Assembly: GCF_021440515.1 (NCBI RefSeq) | Contig: NZ_JAKCMV010000001.1 | Location: forward strand, 58,013 to 122,012 | Length of the DNA stretch: 64,000 nucleotides | Direction: 5' to 3' | Origin: Enterobacter asburiae | GTDB taxonomy: Bacteria > Pseudomonadota > Gammaproteobacteria > Enterobacterales > Enterobacteriaceae | Shown: positions 16,375 to 24,787 of the stretch, piece after piece | Layout: each line of letters begins with the position of its first letter | Position numbering within the stretch: position 1 is the stretch's first letter | Program-made: the position numbers and the translations under genes | Notes under the pieces: model-generated | What the model saw: the letters and a program-made list of their open reading frames with translations, nothing else | Told to the model about the DNA's origin: nothing | Database searches by the model: none

Positions 16375-17136
16375 ATGATTCTGGATGCATTTTCGCTGCA
16401 AGGTAAAGTGGCCGTGGTGACCGGTTGTGACACTGGTCTGGGTCAGGGCATGGCGTTAGGTCTGGCAGAAGCCGGATGCGATATCGTCGGGATTAACATC
16501 GTCGAGCCGGCAGAAACCATCGAGCGCGTGACCGCGCTGGGCCGCCGCTTCCTGAGCCTGACCGCCGATCTGCGTAAAATCGACGCCATCCCCGAGCTGC
16601 TGGAGCGCGCGGTAGCCGAGTTCGGTCATATCGATATTCTGGTGAACAACGCGGGTCTGATCCGCCGTGAAGATGCGATCGACTTCAGCGAGCGCGACTG
16701 GGATGACGTGATGAACCTGAACATCAAGAGCGTCTTCTTTATGTCCCAGGCGGCGGCGAAGCATTTCATCGCCCAGGGTAACGGCGGCAAGATCATCAAT
16801 ATCGCCTCTATGCTCTCCTTCCAGGGCGGCATCCGCGTCCCGTCTTACACCGCCTCAAAAAGCGCGGTGATGGGCGTGACCCGTCTGCTGGCGAACGAGT
16901 GGGCGAAGCACAACATCAACGTCAACGCGATTGCGCCGGGCTACATGGCAACCAACAACACCCAGCAGCTGCGCGCGGACGAACAGCGTAGCGCAGAAAT
17001 TCTCGACCGTATCCCGGCCGGGCGCTGGGGCCTGCCGAGCGATCTGATGGGGCCAATCGTGTTCCTGGCGTCCCCTGCCTCTGACTACATCAACGGCTAC
17101 ACCGTGGCGGTAGACGGCGGCTGGCTAGCGCGTTAA
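16375..17136 (+). CDS. kduD: 2-dehydro-3-deoxy-D-gluconate 5-dehydrogenase KduD
   Basis: This 253-residue short-chain dehydrogenase reduces the KduI product to 2-keto-3-deoxygluconate with NAD(P)H. The cofactor loop is TGCDTGLGQG (residues 16-25). NNAG follows near residue 91, and the catalytic set is Ser145, Tyr158 and Lys162 (YTASK). The spacing to kduI suggests a two-gene operon that ends at the terminator just downstream. The next pathway enzymes, KdgK and KdgA, are not in the window. Confidence 0.94.
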   Translation: MILDAFSLQGKVAVVTGCDTGLGQGMALGLAEAGCDIVGINIVEPAETIERVTALGRRFLSLTADLRKIDAIPELLERAVAEFGHIDILVNNAGLIRREDAIDFSERDWDDVMNLNIKSVFFMSQAAAKHFIAQGNGGKIINIASMLSFQGGIRVPSYTASKSAVMGVTRLLANEWAKHNINVNAIAPGYMATNNTQQLRADEQRSAEILDRIPAGRWGLPSDLMGPIVFLASPASDYINGYTVAVDGGWLAR

Positions 17137-17152
17137 TCCTGCCGTTTCTAAC

Positions 17153-17183
17153 CAACCTCTGCCCGCGGGCGGAGGTTTTTTTT
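17153..17183 (+). terminator. Terminator after kduD
   Basis: The hairpin AACCTC-GCCC/GGGC-GAGGTT is followed by eight T residues. Confidence 0.87.
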
Positions 17184-17192
17184 ACCCTGAAA

Positions 17193-17415
17193 TAGCCATT
17201 ATCCATATCCAATAAGATGAAAAATCCATACTGAAAATTCATTGATGACGCATATCACAGATTTAATGCTTATAAATTAGGTGATTAGTTTAATCAGGGC
17301 ATTATTTACCGTCAGTTGAAATTGTAATGTCCATCACATAACGCTATGCCATAGCGAAATTATCCATATCTTCGCCCCTAACGACCTGACACTTTTTTTC
17401 CCTGTCTCGTACTTT
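17193..17415 (+). promoter_or_regulatory. araE promoter with AraC half-sites
   Basis: A textbook AraC half-site, TAGC-N7-TCCATA, lies at 17352-17368, next to a -35-like CTGACA at 17386 and a weak -10 near 17410. Two further TCCATA-containing half-sites lie upstream at 17193-17207 and 17214-17230. The arrangement follows the E. coli araE promoter, which AraC activates with arabinose. Together with the kduD terminator this accounts for the 313-bp gap. Confidence 0.7.
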
Positions 17416-17449
17416 CAGTGAACGAATTTCGCTGTTCAGGCAGGAAACT

Positions 17450-18865
17450 ATGACCTCTATAAATGACTCTTCCCTTATGCCCAACGCGCTGCGCGATACG
17501 CGACGCATGAACCAGTTTGTCTCTATCGCCGCCGCCGTGGCTGGCTTGCTGTTTGGGCTGGATATCGGCGTGATTGCCGGCGCGCTGCCGTTTATCACCG
17601 ATCACTTTACGCTGAGCAGCCGCTTGCAGGAGTGGGTGGTGAGCAGCATGATGCTCGGCGCGGCGATTGGTGCGCTGTTCAACGGCTGGCTCTCGTTCCG
17701 TCTGGGGCGCAAATACAGCCTGATGGTTGGGGCGGTTTTGTTTGTCGCCGGCTCCATTGGCTCGGCGTTTGCGTCGAACGTTGAGGTGCTGCTGCTGTCC
17801 CGCGTGCTGCTTGGCGTGGCGGTAGGGATCGCGTCGTACACCGCGCCGCTGTATCTCTCGGAAATGGCGAGCGAGAACGTGCGCGGCAAGATGATCAGTA
17901 TGTATCAGCTGATGGTGACGCTCGGCATCGTGCTGGCGTTTCTCTCCGATACGTACTTCAGCTACAGCGGCAACTGGCGGGCGATGCTCGGCGTGCTGGC
18001 GCTGCCTGCGCTGGTGCTTATTGTGCTGGTGATTTTCCTGCCGAACAGCCCGCGCTGGCTGGCGCAAAAGGGCCGTCATGTGGAGGCGGAAGAGGTGCTG
18101 CGAATGCTGCGCGATACCTCCGAAAAAGCGCGCGAGGAGCTGAACGAGATCCGCGAAAGCCTGAAGCTGAAGCAGGGCGGCTGGGCGCTGTTTAAGGTGA
18201 ACCGCAACGTGCGCCGTGCGGTGTTCCTCGGCATGCTGTTGCAGGCGATGCAGCAGTTTACGGGCATGAACATCATCATGTATTACGCTCCGCGCATCTT
18301 CAAAATGGCCGGATTTACCACCACCGAGCAGCAGATGATCGCCACCCTCGTGGTCGGATTGACCTTTATGTTCGCCACCTTTATTGCGGTGTTCACCGTA
18401 GATAAAGCCGGACGCAAACCGGCGCTGAAGATTGGCTTTAGCGTAATGGCGCTCGGCACGCTGATCCTCGGCTACTGCCTGATGCAGTTTGATAATGGCA
18501 CCGCGTCGAGCGGGCTGTCGTGGCTCTCCGTAGGCATGACGATGATGTGTATCGCCGGATACGCGATGAGCGCGGCCCCGGTGGTGTGGATCCTGTGCTC
18601 TGAAATTCAGCCGCTGAAATGCCGTGACTTCGGCATCACCTGTTCGACCACCACCAACTGGGTGTCGAACATGATCATCGGCGCCACCTTCCTGACCCTG
18701 CTGGACGCCATCGGCGCAGCCGGCACCTTCTGGCTCTACACGGTGCTGAACGTCGCCTTTATCGGCATTACCTTCTGGCTGATCCCGGAAACCAAAGGCG
18801 TGACGCTGGAGCATATCGAACGCAATTTGATGAGCGGGGAGAAGCTGCGCGACATTGGGGTGTAA
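17450..18865 (+). CDS. araE: Arabinose:H+ symporter AraE
   Basis: This 471-residue major facilitator sugar porter has twelve membrane segments and the family motifs [13 protein letters not shown] and PETKG. It follows E. coli AraE almost residue for residue ([35 protein letters not shown]). It imports L-arabinose with protons across the inner membrane. Upstream AraC half-sites support the identity over its relatives GalP and XylE. An AGGAAAC ribosome-binding site precedes the ATG. Arabinose is a side-chain sugar of pectin, so its place within the pectin locus is sensible, although the same order kduD-araE occurs in E. coli. Confidence 0.95.
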   Translation: MTSINDSSLMPNALRDTRRMNQFVSIAAAVAGLLFGLDIGVIAGALPFITDHFTLSSRLQEWVVSSMMLGAAIGALFNGWLSFRLGRKYSLMVGAVLFVAGSIGSAFASNVEVLLLSRVLLGVAVGIASYTAPLYLSEMASENVRGKMISMYQLMVTLGIVLAFLSDTYFSYSGNWRAMLGVLALPALVLIVLVIFLPNSPRWLAQKGRHVEAEEVLRMLRDTSEKAREELNEIRESLKLKQGGWALFKVNRNVRRAVFLGMLLQAMQQFTGMNIIMYYAPRIFKMAGFTTTEQQMIATLVVGLTFMFATFIAVFTVDKAGRKPALKIGFSVMALGTLILGYCLMQFDNGTASSGLSWLSVGMTMMCIAGYAMSAAPVVWILCSEIQPLKCRDFGITCSTTTNWVSNMIIGATFLTLLDAIGAAGTFWLYTVLNVAFIGITFWLIPETKGVTLEHIERNLMSGEKLRDIGV

Positions 18866-18872
18866 CGCTCAG

Positions 18873-18901
18873 CACGCCCGATAACGTGGTTCTCGGGCGT
18901 G
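18873..18901. terminator. Hairpin between convergent araE and rpn
   Basis: CACGCCCGA and TCGGGCGTG form a 9-bp stem with an 11-bp loop between the two convergent genes. There is only a short T-rich tail, so terminator function is probable but not certain. Confidence 0.5.
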
Positions 18902-18912
18902 TGAACAACCTT

Positions 18913-19803
18913 TTATGCTGCTGGCTTGTTTTCAGCCACAAGCTCAGCATCTGAAAGCCCGGTCAGTCTCAGCACGCATTCGCGATCAAATCCTTCTGCA
19001 ATCATGCTTTGCGCAATGCGTAACGCTTCTTGGTGTTTTGCTTCCAGTCTTAATCTTTCCGCGATTGTCATCAGCCTCTCCTTGTGTGGTGTGGAACAAC
19101 GTTCAGCAATCTGGCGAATAAAATGACTAAATTCAGCCGCATCACCGAATCGCATCATGTAATTAAATAATGATTTGAGCTGGGTGTCATTAGCGCAACC
19201 CGTAACCATTAATGCGCCGAGTCGGTCGATTAATTCCATCAAATCCCGCTTGCGGATATGTTTTTGAATAAGTTCCAGCAGTGCTATTCGCCTGTGCTGC
19301 ATGATGTCGTCATCGGGGATAACCGTGATATCGACAAGCGGAAACGATCCCATATAAAGCCGACTCGCCTGAACGGGATCGTCAAACTCCTCCAGCCAAC
19401 TCAGAGGGTATGGGTATGGACTTTCCAGGCCATGATAAAACAGCATTGGCACGACCAGAGGAAGCCTATTATGTCCGGCATCCAGATGACGCTGCATAGC
19501 CGACATCGCGTATCGCATCAGCCTAAAGGCCATGTGCCTGTACGGTGAGCTTTGATGCTCAATCACAATATAAATATACCCTTCACCTTTTGTGGTTTTC
19601 AGTGACCAGAGCACATCTGAATAGCTGGCTCGCAAATCCTTCTCAATAAAGCTGCCTGATTCCAGCGTTAATGTCCGGAGATCGCAAAGCGAACGCAGGG
19701 AAGAGGGGAGATGTATCTCAAGAAAATCCCGGGCGGTTTCGGGGTGGCAGAGAAACTGTTTGAAGACCGCATCATGCGGTGTTGTGCTGGTCCGGGCTTT
19801 CAT
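18913..19803 (-). CDS. Rpn family recombination-promoting nuclease (transposase_31)
   Basis: This 296-residue protein of the RpnA/YhgA-like family begins with the typical [21 protein letters not shown]. The PD-(D/E)XK nuclease residues are visible as Asp63 (YSDVLW) and Glu82-X-Gln84 (IEHQSS). Family members are Mg-dependent endonucleases that raise recombination frequency in E. coli and behave like mobile or fast-evolving genes without terminal repeats. The C-terminal region is helical and ends in a variable tail. It sits between araE and the tog genes as a lone minus-strand gene. Which Rpn paralogue it is I cannot say. Confidence 0.88.
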   Translation of the reverse strand: MKARTSTTPHDAVFKQFLCHPETARDFLEIHLPSSLRSLCDLRTLTLESGSFIEKDLRASYSDVLWSLKTTKGEGYIYIVIEHQSSPYRHMAFRLMRYAMSAMQRHLDAGHNRLPLVVPMLFYHGLESPYPYPLSWLEEFDDPVQASRLYMGSFPLVDITVIPDDDIMQHRRIALLELIQKHIRKRDLMELIDRLGALMVTGCANDTQLKSLFNYMMRFGDAAEFSHFIRQIAERCSTPHKERLMTIAERLRLEAKHQEALRIAQSMIAEGFDRECVLRLTGLSDAELVAENKPAA

Positions 19804-19975
19804 AGCGATCCGTCACTATCAGAAAAGAGAGGGTGACTGTAATCGCTGACGCTATCGTCGGCATTCGGCCTTTCTCGATTCTACGAGCGGGGTTCAGCGC
19901 TAATTGCGTAAGGGTGAAACATTTTCAGTATTCAGGAATGCGCCTCGCAAAATAATTACCAGGCGCACAGGCTCA

Positions 19976-20012
19976 AGTAGGCCGGGTAAGGCGCAGCCGC
20001 CACCCGGCTTTT
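19976..20012. repeat. REP element downstream of togB
   Basis: The palindromic core GGCCGGGTAAGGCGCAGCC with its complementary CCACCCGGC arm matches the REP units at 8.2-8.4 kb. It follows the togB stop codon in transcription order and may stabilise or end the tog mRNA. Confidence 0.8.
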
Positions 20013-20016
20013 CTGG

Positions 20017-21303
20017 TTAACGCATCGCGCGTTTCAAAATACGCTCCGCCTGACGCTGGAAGTCGGCGGCGGTCTCTTCCACGGTTTTCTGGCCGTAGTC
20101 GATGTACTGCAAGGAGGTGCCGAACTGCGCCACGATCTGCGGATCGTCAAAGTATGGCGATACGGAGAGTTTGGCAGGCAGAGACTGCGCCAGGCGCAGG
20201 CCCGCAACGGACGGATCGTTCTCTTTGATGGTGCCGTCTTCGGTCAGGAACTGCACCGCCGCCTTGCTCAGCGGTACGCCGCGCTCCAGTCCCAGCGTAT
20301 CCACACCCTCTTTGCTGTTCAGCAGGAAGTTAATCAGCTTCGCCGCCGCTTCCGGGTTTTTGGTGGATTTACCAATCGACAGCATCTGCGCCGGCTTAAA
20401 GAACAGGCCCGCGTCGGTCGCGCCCGGCAGCATTGGGTAGTTGCCCAGCTCCAGCTTCGCCGGTGGCTTCAGGTTGTCGGAATACTTGTTGATGGTGGAG
20501 TTCCACATGTAGGTACCGCCCCATTCACCCTGGATCCACGGCTTCATCTCGTACATGTTGCTCTTACCAAAGGACGCATAGTATTTGGTATCAGGCATCA
20601 CGTGGCTATCCACCAGCTTTTTGTAGGTCTGGAAAAACTCCACCCACTGCTCTTTGGAGTAGGCGAACTTCTTCGTTTTTTCATCTACCGCCGCGATGTT
20701 GTACTTCTGGATCATGTAAGAGTTCAGCAGCGCCAGCGTGTCCTGGTGCTCCAGCACCACCGGGTAATACTGCTTGCCGAGCTTGCTCTCGAAAGTTTTC
20801 CCGGCGGCCATCAGGTCGTCCCAGGTTTTCGGGTATTCCACGCCCGCTTTTTTCCAGGTCTCGTCGTTAAAATAGAAGACGCGGGCGGTCACGGAGATAG
20901 GGATCCCGTTCAGCTTGCCGTTCACCGTGGTGGATTGCAGCTCTTTCGGATCGAACTGGGTTAAGTCGATCACGTCCTTCATTTTGTTCAGATCGTAGAA
21001 GCCGTCGCCGGTTTTAGAGAAGATTGGCAGCCAGTTCCAGTTGGTCTGCATCACGTCCGGCTCGGTGCCGCCCGCAATCTGCGTAGTCAGGCGGGAGAGG
21101 TGGCCGTCCCAGCCGGTGTACTCCGCCTTCACGTTGATATCCGGGTTCTGCTTGTGGAACTCTTCCAGCGCTTTCAGGGTCACCTGATGGCGGCCGTTGC
21201 CGCCCCACCAGGACATACGTAAATCAACGTCTTTCGCCATCGATGGCAACGCGGTAAGGGCCAGAGTCGCGGAGATTGCTGCGCTTAAAAGCACTTTTTT
21301 CAT
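20017..21303 (-). CDS. togB: Oligogalacturonide-binding periplasmic protein TogB
   Basis: This is an extracellular solute-binding protein of the carbohydrate (family 1) class. From the ATG at 21303, preceded by GGAG and 13 bp after the togA stop codon, it has 428 residues. The signal peptide covers residues 1-23 (ending LPSMA). The mature protein begins KDVDLRMSWWGGNGRHQ, the family-1 pattern for binding oligosaccharides. Identification as TogB rests on its operon with TogMNA-like proteins and on the surrounding pectin genes. It is the last gene of the operon, the order known from Dickeya. Confidence 0.88.
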   Translation of the reverse strand: MKKVLLSAAISATLALTALPSMAKDVDLRMSWWGGNGRHQVTLKALEEFHKQNPDINVKAEYTGWDGHLSRLTTQIAGGTEPDVMQTNWNWLPIFSKTGDGFYDLNKMKDVIDLTQFDPKELQSTTVNGKLNGIPISVTARVFYFNDETWKKAGVEYPKTWDDLMAAGKTFESKLGKQYYPVVLEHQDTLALLNSYMIQKYNIAAVDEKTKKFAYSKEQWVEFFQTYKKLVDSHVMPDTKYYASFGKSNMYEMKPWIQGEWGGTYMWNSTINKYSDNLKPPAKLELGNYPMLPGATDAGLFFKPAQMLSIGKSTKNPEAAAKLINFLLNSKEGVDTLGLERGVPLSKAAVQFLTEDGTIKENDPSVAGLRLAQSLPAKLSVSPYFDDPQIVAQFGTSLQYIDYGQKTVEETAADFQRQAERILKRAMR

Positions 21304-21316
21304 TTTTATAACTCCA

Positions 21317-22444
21317 TTAGAGAGAGATGTTCTGTTCAGTTTTTGCGTCAAAAATATGACACTTATTCATATCAAACTTGAAGTACACCTTACGATGAAG
21401 GCCCTTATCAATCATTGGCTTAGCTTCGTCGGAAGGAATTCGGGCGGTCAGTTCGTAATCCGCGACTTTCAGGTACACAAAGAACTCGTGGCCCATGTTT
21501 TCGACGCGCACCATCTCACCGCTACAGCCGCCGTCCACGAACGGCTCATCGGAAAGCGATACGAATTCCGGGCGTACGCCGTAGAAGACCTCTTCCCCGG
21601 CAAAGGCTGCAACTTTCTCCTGCTTTTCGGCGTTTAACGGCATGGTTTCGTTGCCGATGGCGATATGCAGACGCCCGTCGTTTTCCACCAGCCGACATTT
21701 GCGGATGTTCATCTCCGGCGCGCCGATAAAGCCCGCCACGAACATGTTCTTCGGCTTGTGGTAGAGGTTGTCCGGGGTATCCACCTGCATGATGTGGCCA
21801 AGCTTCATCACGCAGATGCGGTCGCCCATGGTCATCGCTTCGGTCTGATCGTGCGTCACGTAAACGGTGGTCGCCGGTTTACCGGATTTTTTCAGCTGCT
21901 TGTGCAAGTCCGAGATGCGAATACGCATCGAGGCGCGCAGCTTGGCGTCGAGGTTGGACAGCGGTTCGTCGAACAGGAATACGTCGGGCTTTTTCACAAT
22001 CGCGCGGCCTACCGCCACACGCTGCGCCTGGCCGCCGGAAAGCTGGCGCGGCAGGCGGTCGAGCAGCTCTTCCAGCTCCAGAATTTTGGCCGCTTCGTTC
22101 ACCTGGGATTCAATCTGATCCTTCGGCAGCTTGCTCAGCTTCAGGCCGAAGGCCAGGTTCTCACGCACGGTCATGTGCGGATAAAGCGCGTAGTTCTGGA
22201 ACACCATTGCGATCCCGCGCTCTTTCGGCGCGAGGTTGTTCACAATCTTGTCGCCAATGCGCACTTCGCCGCCGCTGATGGTTTCCAGGCCCGCCAGCAT
22301 ACGCAGGGTGGTGGATTTGGCGCAGCCGGACGGCCCGACGATCACCATGAACTCCCCTTCAGCGATTTTCAGGTCGATAGCATGTACCGCTTTGAAGCCG
22401 TTGGAGTAGACCTTTTCCAGTTTGTTGAAGATAACTTCAGCCAT
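21317..22444 (-). CDS. togA: Oligogalacturonide ABC transporter ATPase TogA
   Basis: This 375-residue ATPase of the UgpC/MsmK sugar-importer class has signature LSGGQAQRVA, Walker B VFLFDEP, switch VTHDQTEA and a C-terminal regulatory (TOBE/OB) domain. Walker A reads GPSGCAKST, where the usual glycine before the lysine is alanine. It is encoded between togN and togB with short gaps, so it belongs to one transcript. It powers uptake of pectin oligomers across the inner membrane. Confidence 0.9.
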   Translation of the reverse strand: MAEVIFNKLEKVYSNGFKAVHAIDLKIAEGEFMVIVGPSGCAKSTTLRMLAGLETISGGEVRIGDKIVNNLAPKERGIAMVFQNYALYPHMTVRENLAFGLKLSKLPKDQIESQVNEAAKILELEELLDRLPRQLSGGQAQRVAVGRAIVKKPDVFLFDEPLSNLDAKLRASMRIRISDLHKQLKKSGKPATTVYVTHDQTEAMTMGDRICVMKLGHIMQVDTPDNLYHKPKNMFVAGFIGAPEMNIRKCRLVENDGRLHIAIGNETMPLNAEKQEKVAAFAGEEVFYGVRPEFVSLSDEPFVDGGCSGEMVRVENMGHEFFVYLKVADYELTARIPSDEAKPMIDKGLHRKVYFKFDMNKCHIFDAKTEQNISL

Positions 22445-22456
22445 GATATTTCCCTC

Positions 22457-23359
22457 TTAACCTTTAATTCCGCTGCTGGTCACGCCCTGTACGAAGTAGC
22501 GCTGTGCCAGGAAGAAGACAATGATGGATGGCAGAATGGAGATGCTCGCCATTGCCAGAATTTCGTTCCACGGCGCACCTTCGGTGACGTCGATGGACAT
22601 TTTCAGAGCCAGTGCAATCGGGTATTTATCCACGCTGTAGACGTAAATCAGCGGCCCGATAAAGTCGTTCATCGACCACATAAACTGGAACAGGGCGACG
22701 GAGATAATGGCCGGTTTGAGGATCGGCACTACCACGTACCACAGCACCTGAATGGAGTTGCAGCCGTCAATTTGCGCCGCCTCTTCCATGTCACGCGGCA
22801 CGCCGCGCAGGAACTGGATCAGCATAAAGACGAAGAACCCCTGCGTGGCGAAGGCCAGCGGCAGGTACAGCGGCATATAGCTGTTCAACATGCCCATTTC
22901 GCGGAACATCAGGTACTGCGGGATCAGCAGGACGGTGCTTGGCAGCAGCATGGTGGTGATAAGCGTCGCGAACCAGAATTTCTTCCACGGGATCTCGAAG
23001 CGGGCAAAGCCGTAGGCCACGATGGTGGAGGAGATAATGGTCAGGATCACTTTCGGGATCACATACTTAAAGGTGTTCAGCATGTAATGGCCGAAGTTGT
23101 ACTCGGTCCCGGTTTTCCATCCGTTCACGAAGCCGTCCCAGGTAGCGTGTGCCGGCCACAGGCTCAGGGTGGTGAAGATCTCGTGGTTCGGTTTGAACGA
23201 CGCCGAGAACATCCACACCAGCGGATAGAGCATCAGCAGGCCCACGAACAGCAGAATCACGTAGCGGATGCTGGCGTTGATTTTCTCTCTGCGCAGGGTG
23301 CGGGCCACTTCGCGCTCCGCAACGCTTCTCGCCGTGGAGAGTTGTTGGATATCAGCCAT
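22457..23359 (-). CDS. togN: Oligogalacturonide ABC permease TogN
   Basis: This is a MalG-type permease. I chose the ATG at 23359, which overlaps the togM stop region by 8 bp and gives 300 residues beginning MADIQQLSTARS; the longer frame from 23560 would run through togM. Six membrane segments are apparent. The EAA motif is at MEEAAQIDGCNSIQVLWYV, where it contacts the ATPase. It pairs with TogM to form the membrane channel. Confidence 0.9.
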   Translation of the reverse strand: MADIQQLSTARSVAEREVARTLRREKINASIRYVILLFVGLLMLYPLVWMFSASFKPNHEIFTTLSLWPAHATWDGFVNGWKTGTEYNFGHYMLNTFKYVIPKVILTIISSTIVAYGFARFEIPWKKFWFATLITTMLLPSTVLLIPQYLMFREMGMLNSYMPLYLPLAFATQGFFVFMLIQFLRGVPRDMEEAAQIDGCNSIQVLWYVVVPILKPAIISVALFQFMWSMNDFIGPLIYVYSVDKYPIALALKMSIDVTEGAPWNEILAMASISILPSIIVFFLAQRYFVQGVTSSGIKG

Positions 23360-24242
23360 TTTTGCCTCCTTTATCGGCGGAGTAGAACACCCAGTATTTC
23401 GAAGACTTAAAGGCGATGGCGGCGAAGACGGCCACGACCAGGAACAGAACCCAGGCCAGCGCGGCGCCGTAGCCCATATCAAAGTATTTGAACGCGGTGT
23501 CGTAGATGTAGAGCGAGAACAGATAGGTCGAATAGGTCGGGCCGCCGCCGGTAATGACATACGGGCCGGTAAATTCCTGGAACGCCTGCGTGGTCTGCAT
23601 GATGAAGTTAAAGAAGATAACCGGGGTGATCAGCGGAACGGTGACCTTCATGAACATCTGCCATTTGGACGCGCCGTCGATCATCGCCGCTTCATACTGC
23701 GACTGCGGCACGTTTTGCAGCGCGGCAAGGAAAATCACCATCGCCGAACCGAACTGCCAGACGCGCAGCAGCGTCACGGACATCAGCGCCAGAGAAGGCT
23801 CACCGAGCCAGTTCACCGGGTCGAATCCGAATACGCCAATAAAGCTGTTCAGCAGGCCATCAATGGCAAATAGCGCGCGCCACAGAACGGCAATGGCCAC
23901 CGAGCTGCCGAGGATGGACGGAATATAGTAGGCGGTACGGAAGAAGCCGATCCCGCGTAATTTAAAGTTCAGAACAAACGCAATGCCTAATGCAAAGGCA
24001 AGCTTCAACGGAATGGTCAAAAATACGTAGGCAAAGGTCACGCCCATTGATTTCCAGAAGAGAGAATCTTCTGTAAACATGTAGCGATAGTTTTCGATGC
24101 CGTTAAACACCGGCGGGCTCATCAGATCGTAATCGGTAAAACTGAGAAAGAACGATGAGACAAAGGGAAACGCGGTAAAGATTATCAACCCGATTATGTA
24201 GGGTGATATCCACGCTAGCCCCAGCATTTTGTTTTCATTCAT
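23352..24242 (-). CDS. togM: Oligogalacturonide ABC permease TogM
   Basis: This 296-residue MalF-type permease has six hydrophobic segments and the EAA motif QYEAAMIDGASKWQMFMKV. It is the first gene of the togMNAB operon. Upstream lie KdgR-like boxes and a CRP-like half-site. The start at 24242 begins MNENKMLGLAWISPYIIGL. Homology to the Dickeya oligogalacturonide transporter is recalled, not computed. Confidence 0.9.
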   Translation of the reverse strand: MNENKMLGLAWISPYIIGLIIFTAFPFVSSFFLSFTDYDLMSPPVFNGIENYRYMFTEDSLFWKSMGVTFAYVFLTIPLKLAFALGIAFVLNFKLRGIGFFRTAYYIPSILGSSVAIAVLWRALFAIDGLLNSFIGVFGFDPVNWLGEPSLALMSVTLLRVWQFGSAMVIFLAALQNVPQSQYEAAMIDGASKWQMFMKVTVPLITPVIFFNFIMQTTQAFQEFTGPYVITGGGPTYSTYLFSLYIYDTAFKYFDMGYGAALAWVLFLVVAVFAAIAFKSSKYWVFYSADKGGKNG

Positions 24243-24448
24243 ACATACCTACCTGGCAATCAATGGTTTTTAAAACGGGATCCGATTGTGGTGCTGTCAC
24301 CCCACGCCTTTACAAAGGCCAGAGGCGGTTTGTTCGGTATGAAACGCGTTGCAGTTAATCCTTAACTCTTGTTTTATTTATCTTTTCCTTTGGGTTGATG
24401 GCCGTGCGCTTTACGGGTTTTAAAAACTCACGAACCGTTGTTCTTGAA

Positions 24449-24469
24449 TACTAAAACATCGTTTTATTT
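24449..24469. promoter_or_regulatory. KdgR-like operator upstream of togM
   Basis: The core CTAAAACATCGTTTTATTT is a good KdgR match about 210 bp before togM. The 545-bp togM-fepE gap also holds the box at 24525 and no gene. Confidence 0.65.
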
Positions 24470-24512
24470 TATTTTATTGCGATTTGTTTCCGCGTCATTC
24501 GCTTAATGATGG

Positions 24513-24545
24513 AAATGTGATCGCTGTCGAAACGCTGTTTCAATA
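24513..24545. promoter_or_regulatory. Second KdgR-like box with CRP-like half-site upstream of togM
   Basis: The core GTCGAAACGCTGTTTCAATA fits the KdgR dyad at 24525-24545. It overlaps a CRP-like element whose left half, AAATGTGATC (24513-24522), is perfect but whose right half is weak. Catabolite activation plus KdgR repression is the usual logic for these genes. Confidence 0.55.
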
Positions 24546-24787
24546 AGGTGAGGAAGGTGGCAGTTTTGGCTTTCTTGCGTGGAGTTGGCACCACAAAAAA
24601 GCAGGGGAGAACGGGGTGGTGCAGAGGAGTAATATCAACCCGGCACCCGGTTGGCTAACTACTAAATTTGATAGATAGTCCAAAGAACAAAGTATTTGGC
24701 GTTCAGATAATTCTTACTTTCTTGTATCATCGCGGCCTCAGGGATTTCTCAGGCAGATTAGCTGCGCGACCAAAAAGAAGAATTGCT

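Noticed and set aside
17378..18814. Long minus-strand open frame (478 codons) opposite araE
   Set aside because: It is rich in His, Gln and Arg with no domain, the typical antisense shadow of a GC-rich membrane-protein gene; araE on the other strand is certain.
18913..19803. Rpn gene considered as an insertion sequence
   Set aside because: No terminal inverted repeats or target duplications are visible; the protein is an Rpn nuclease, a family that does not carry IS ends.
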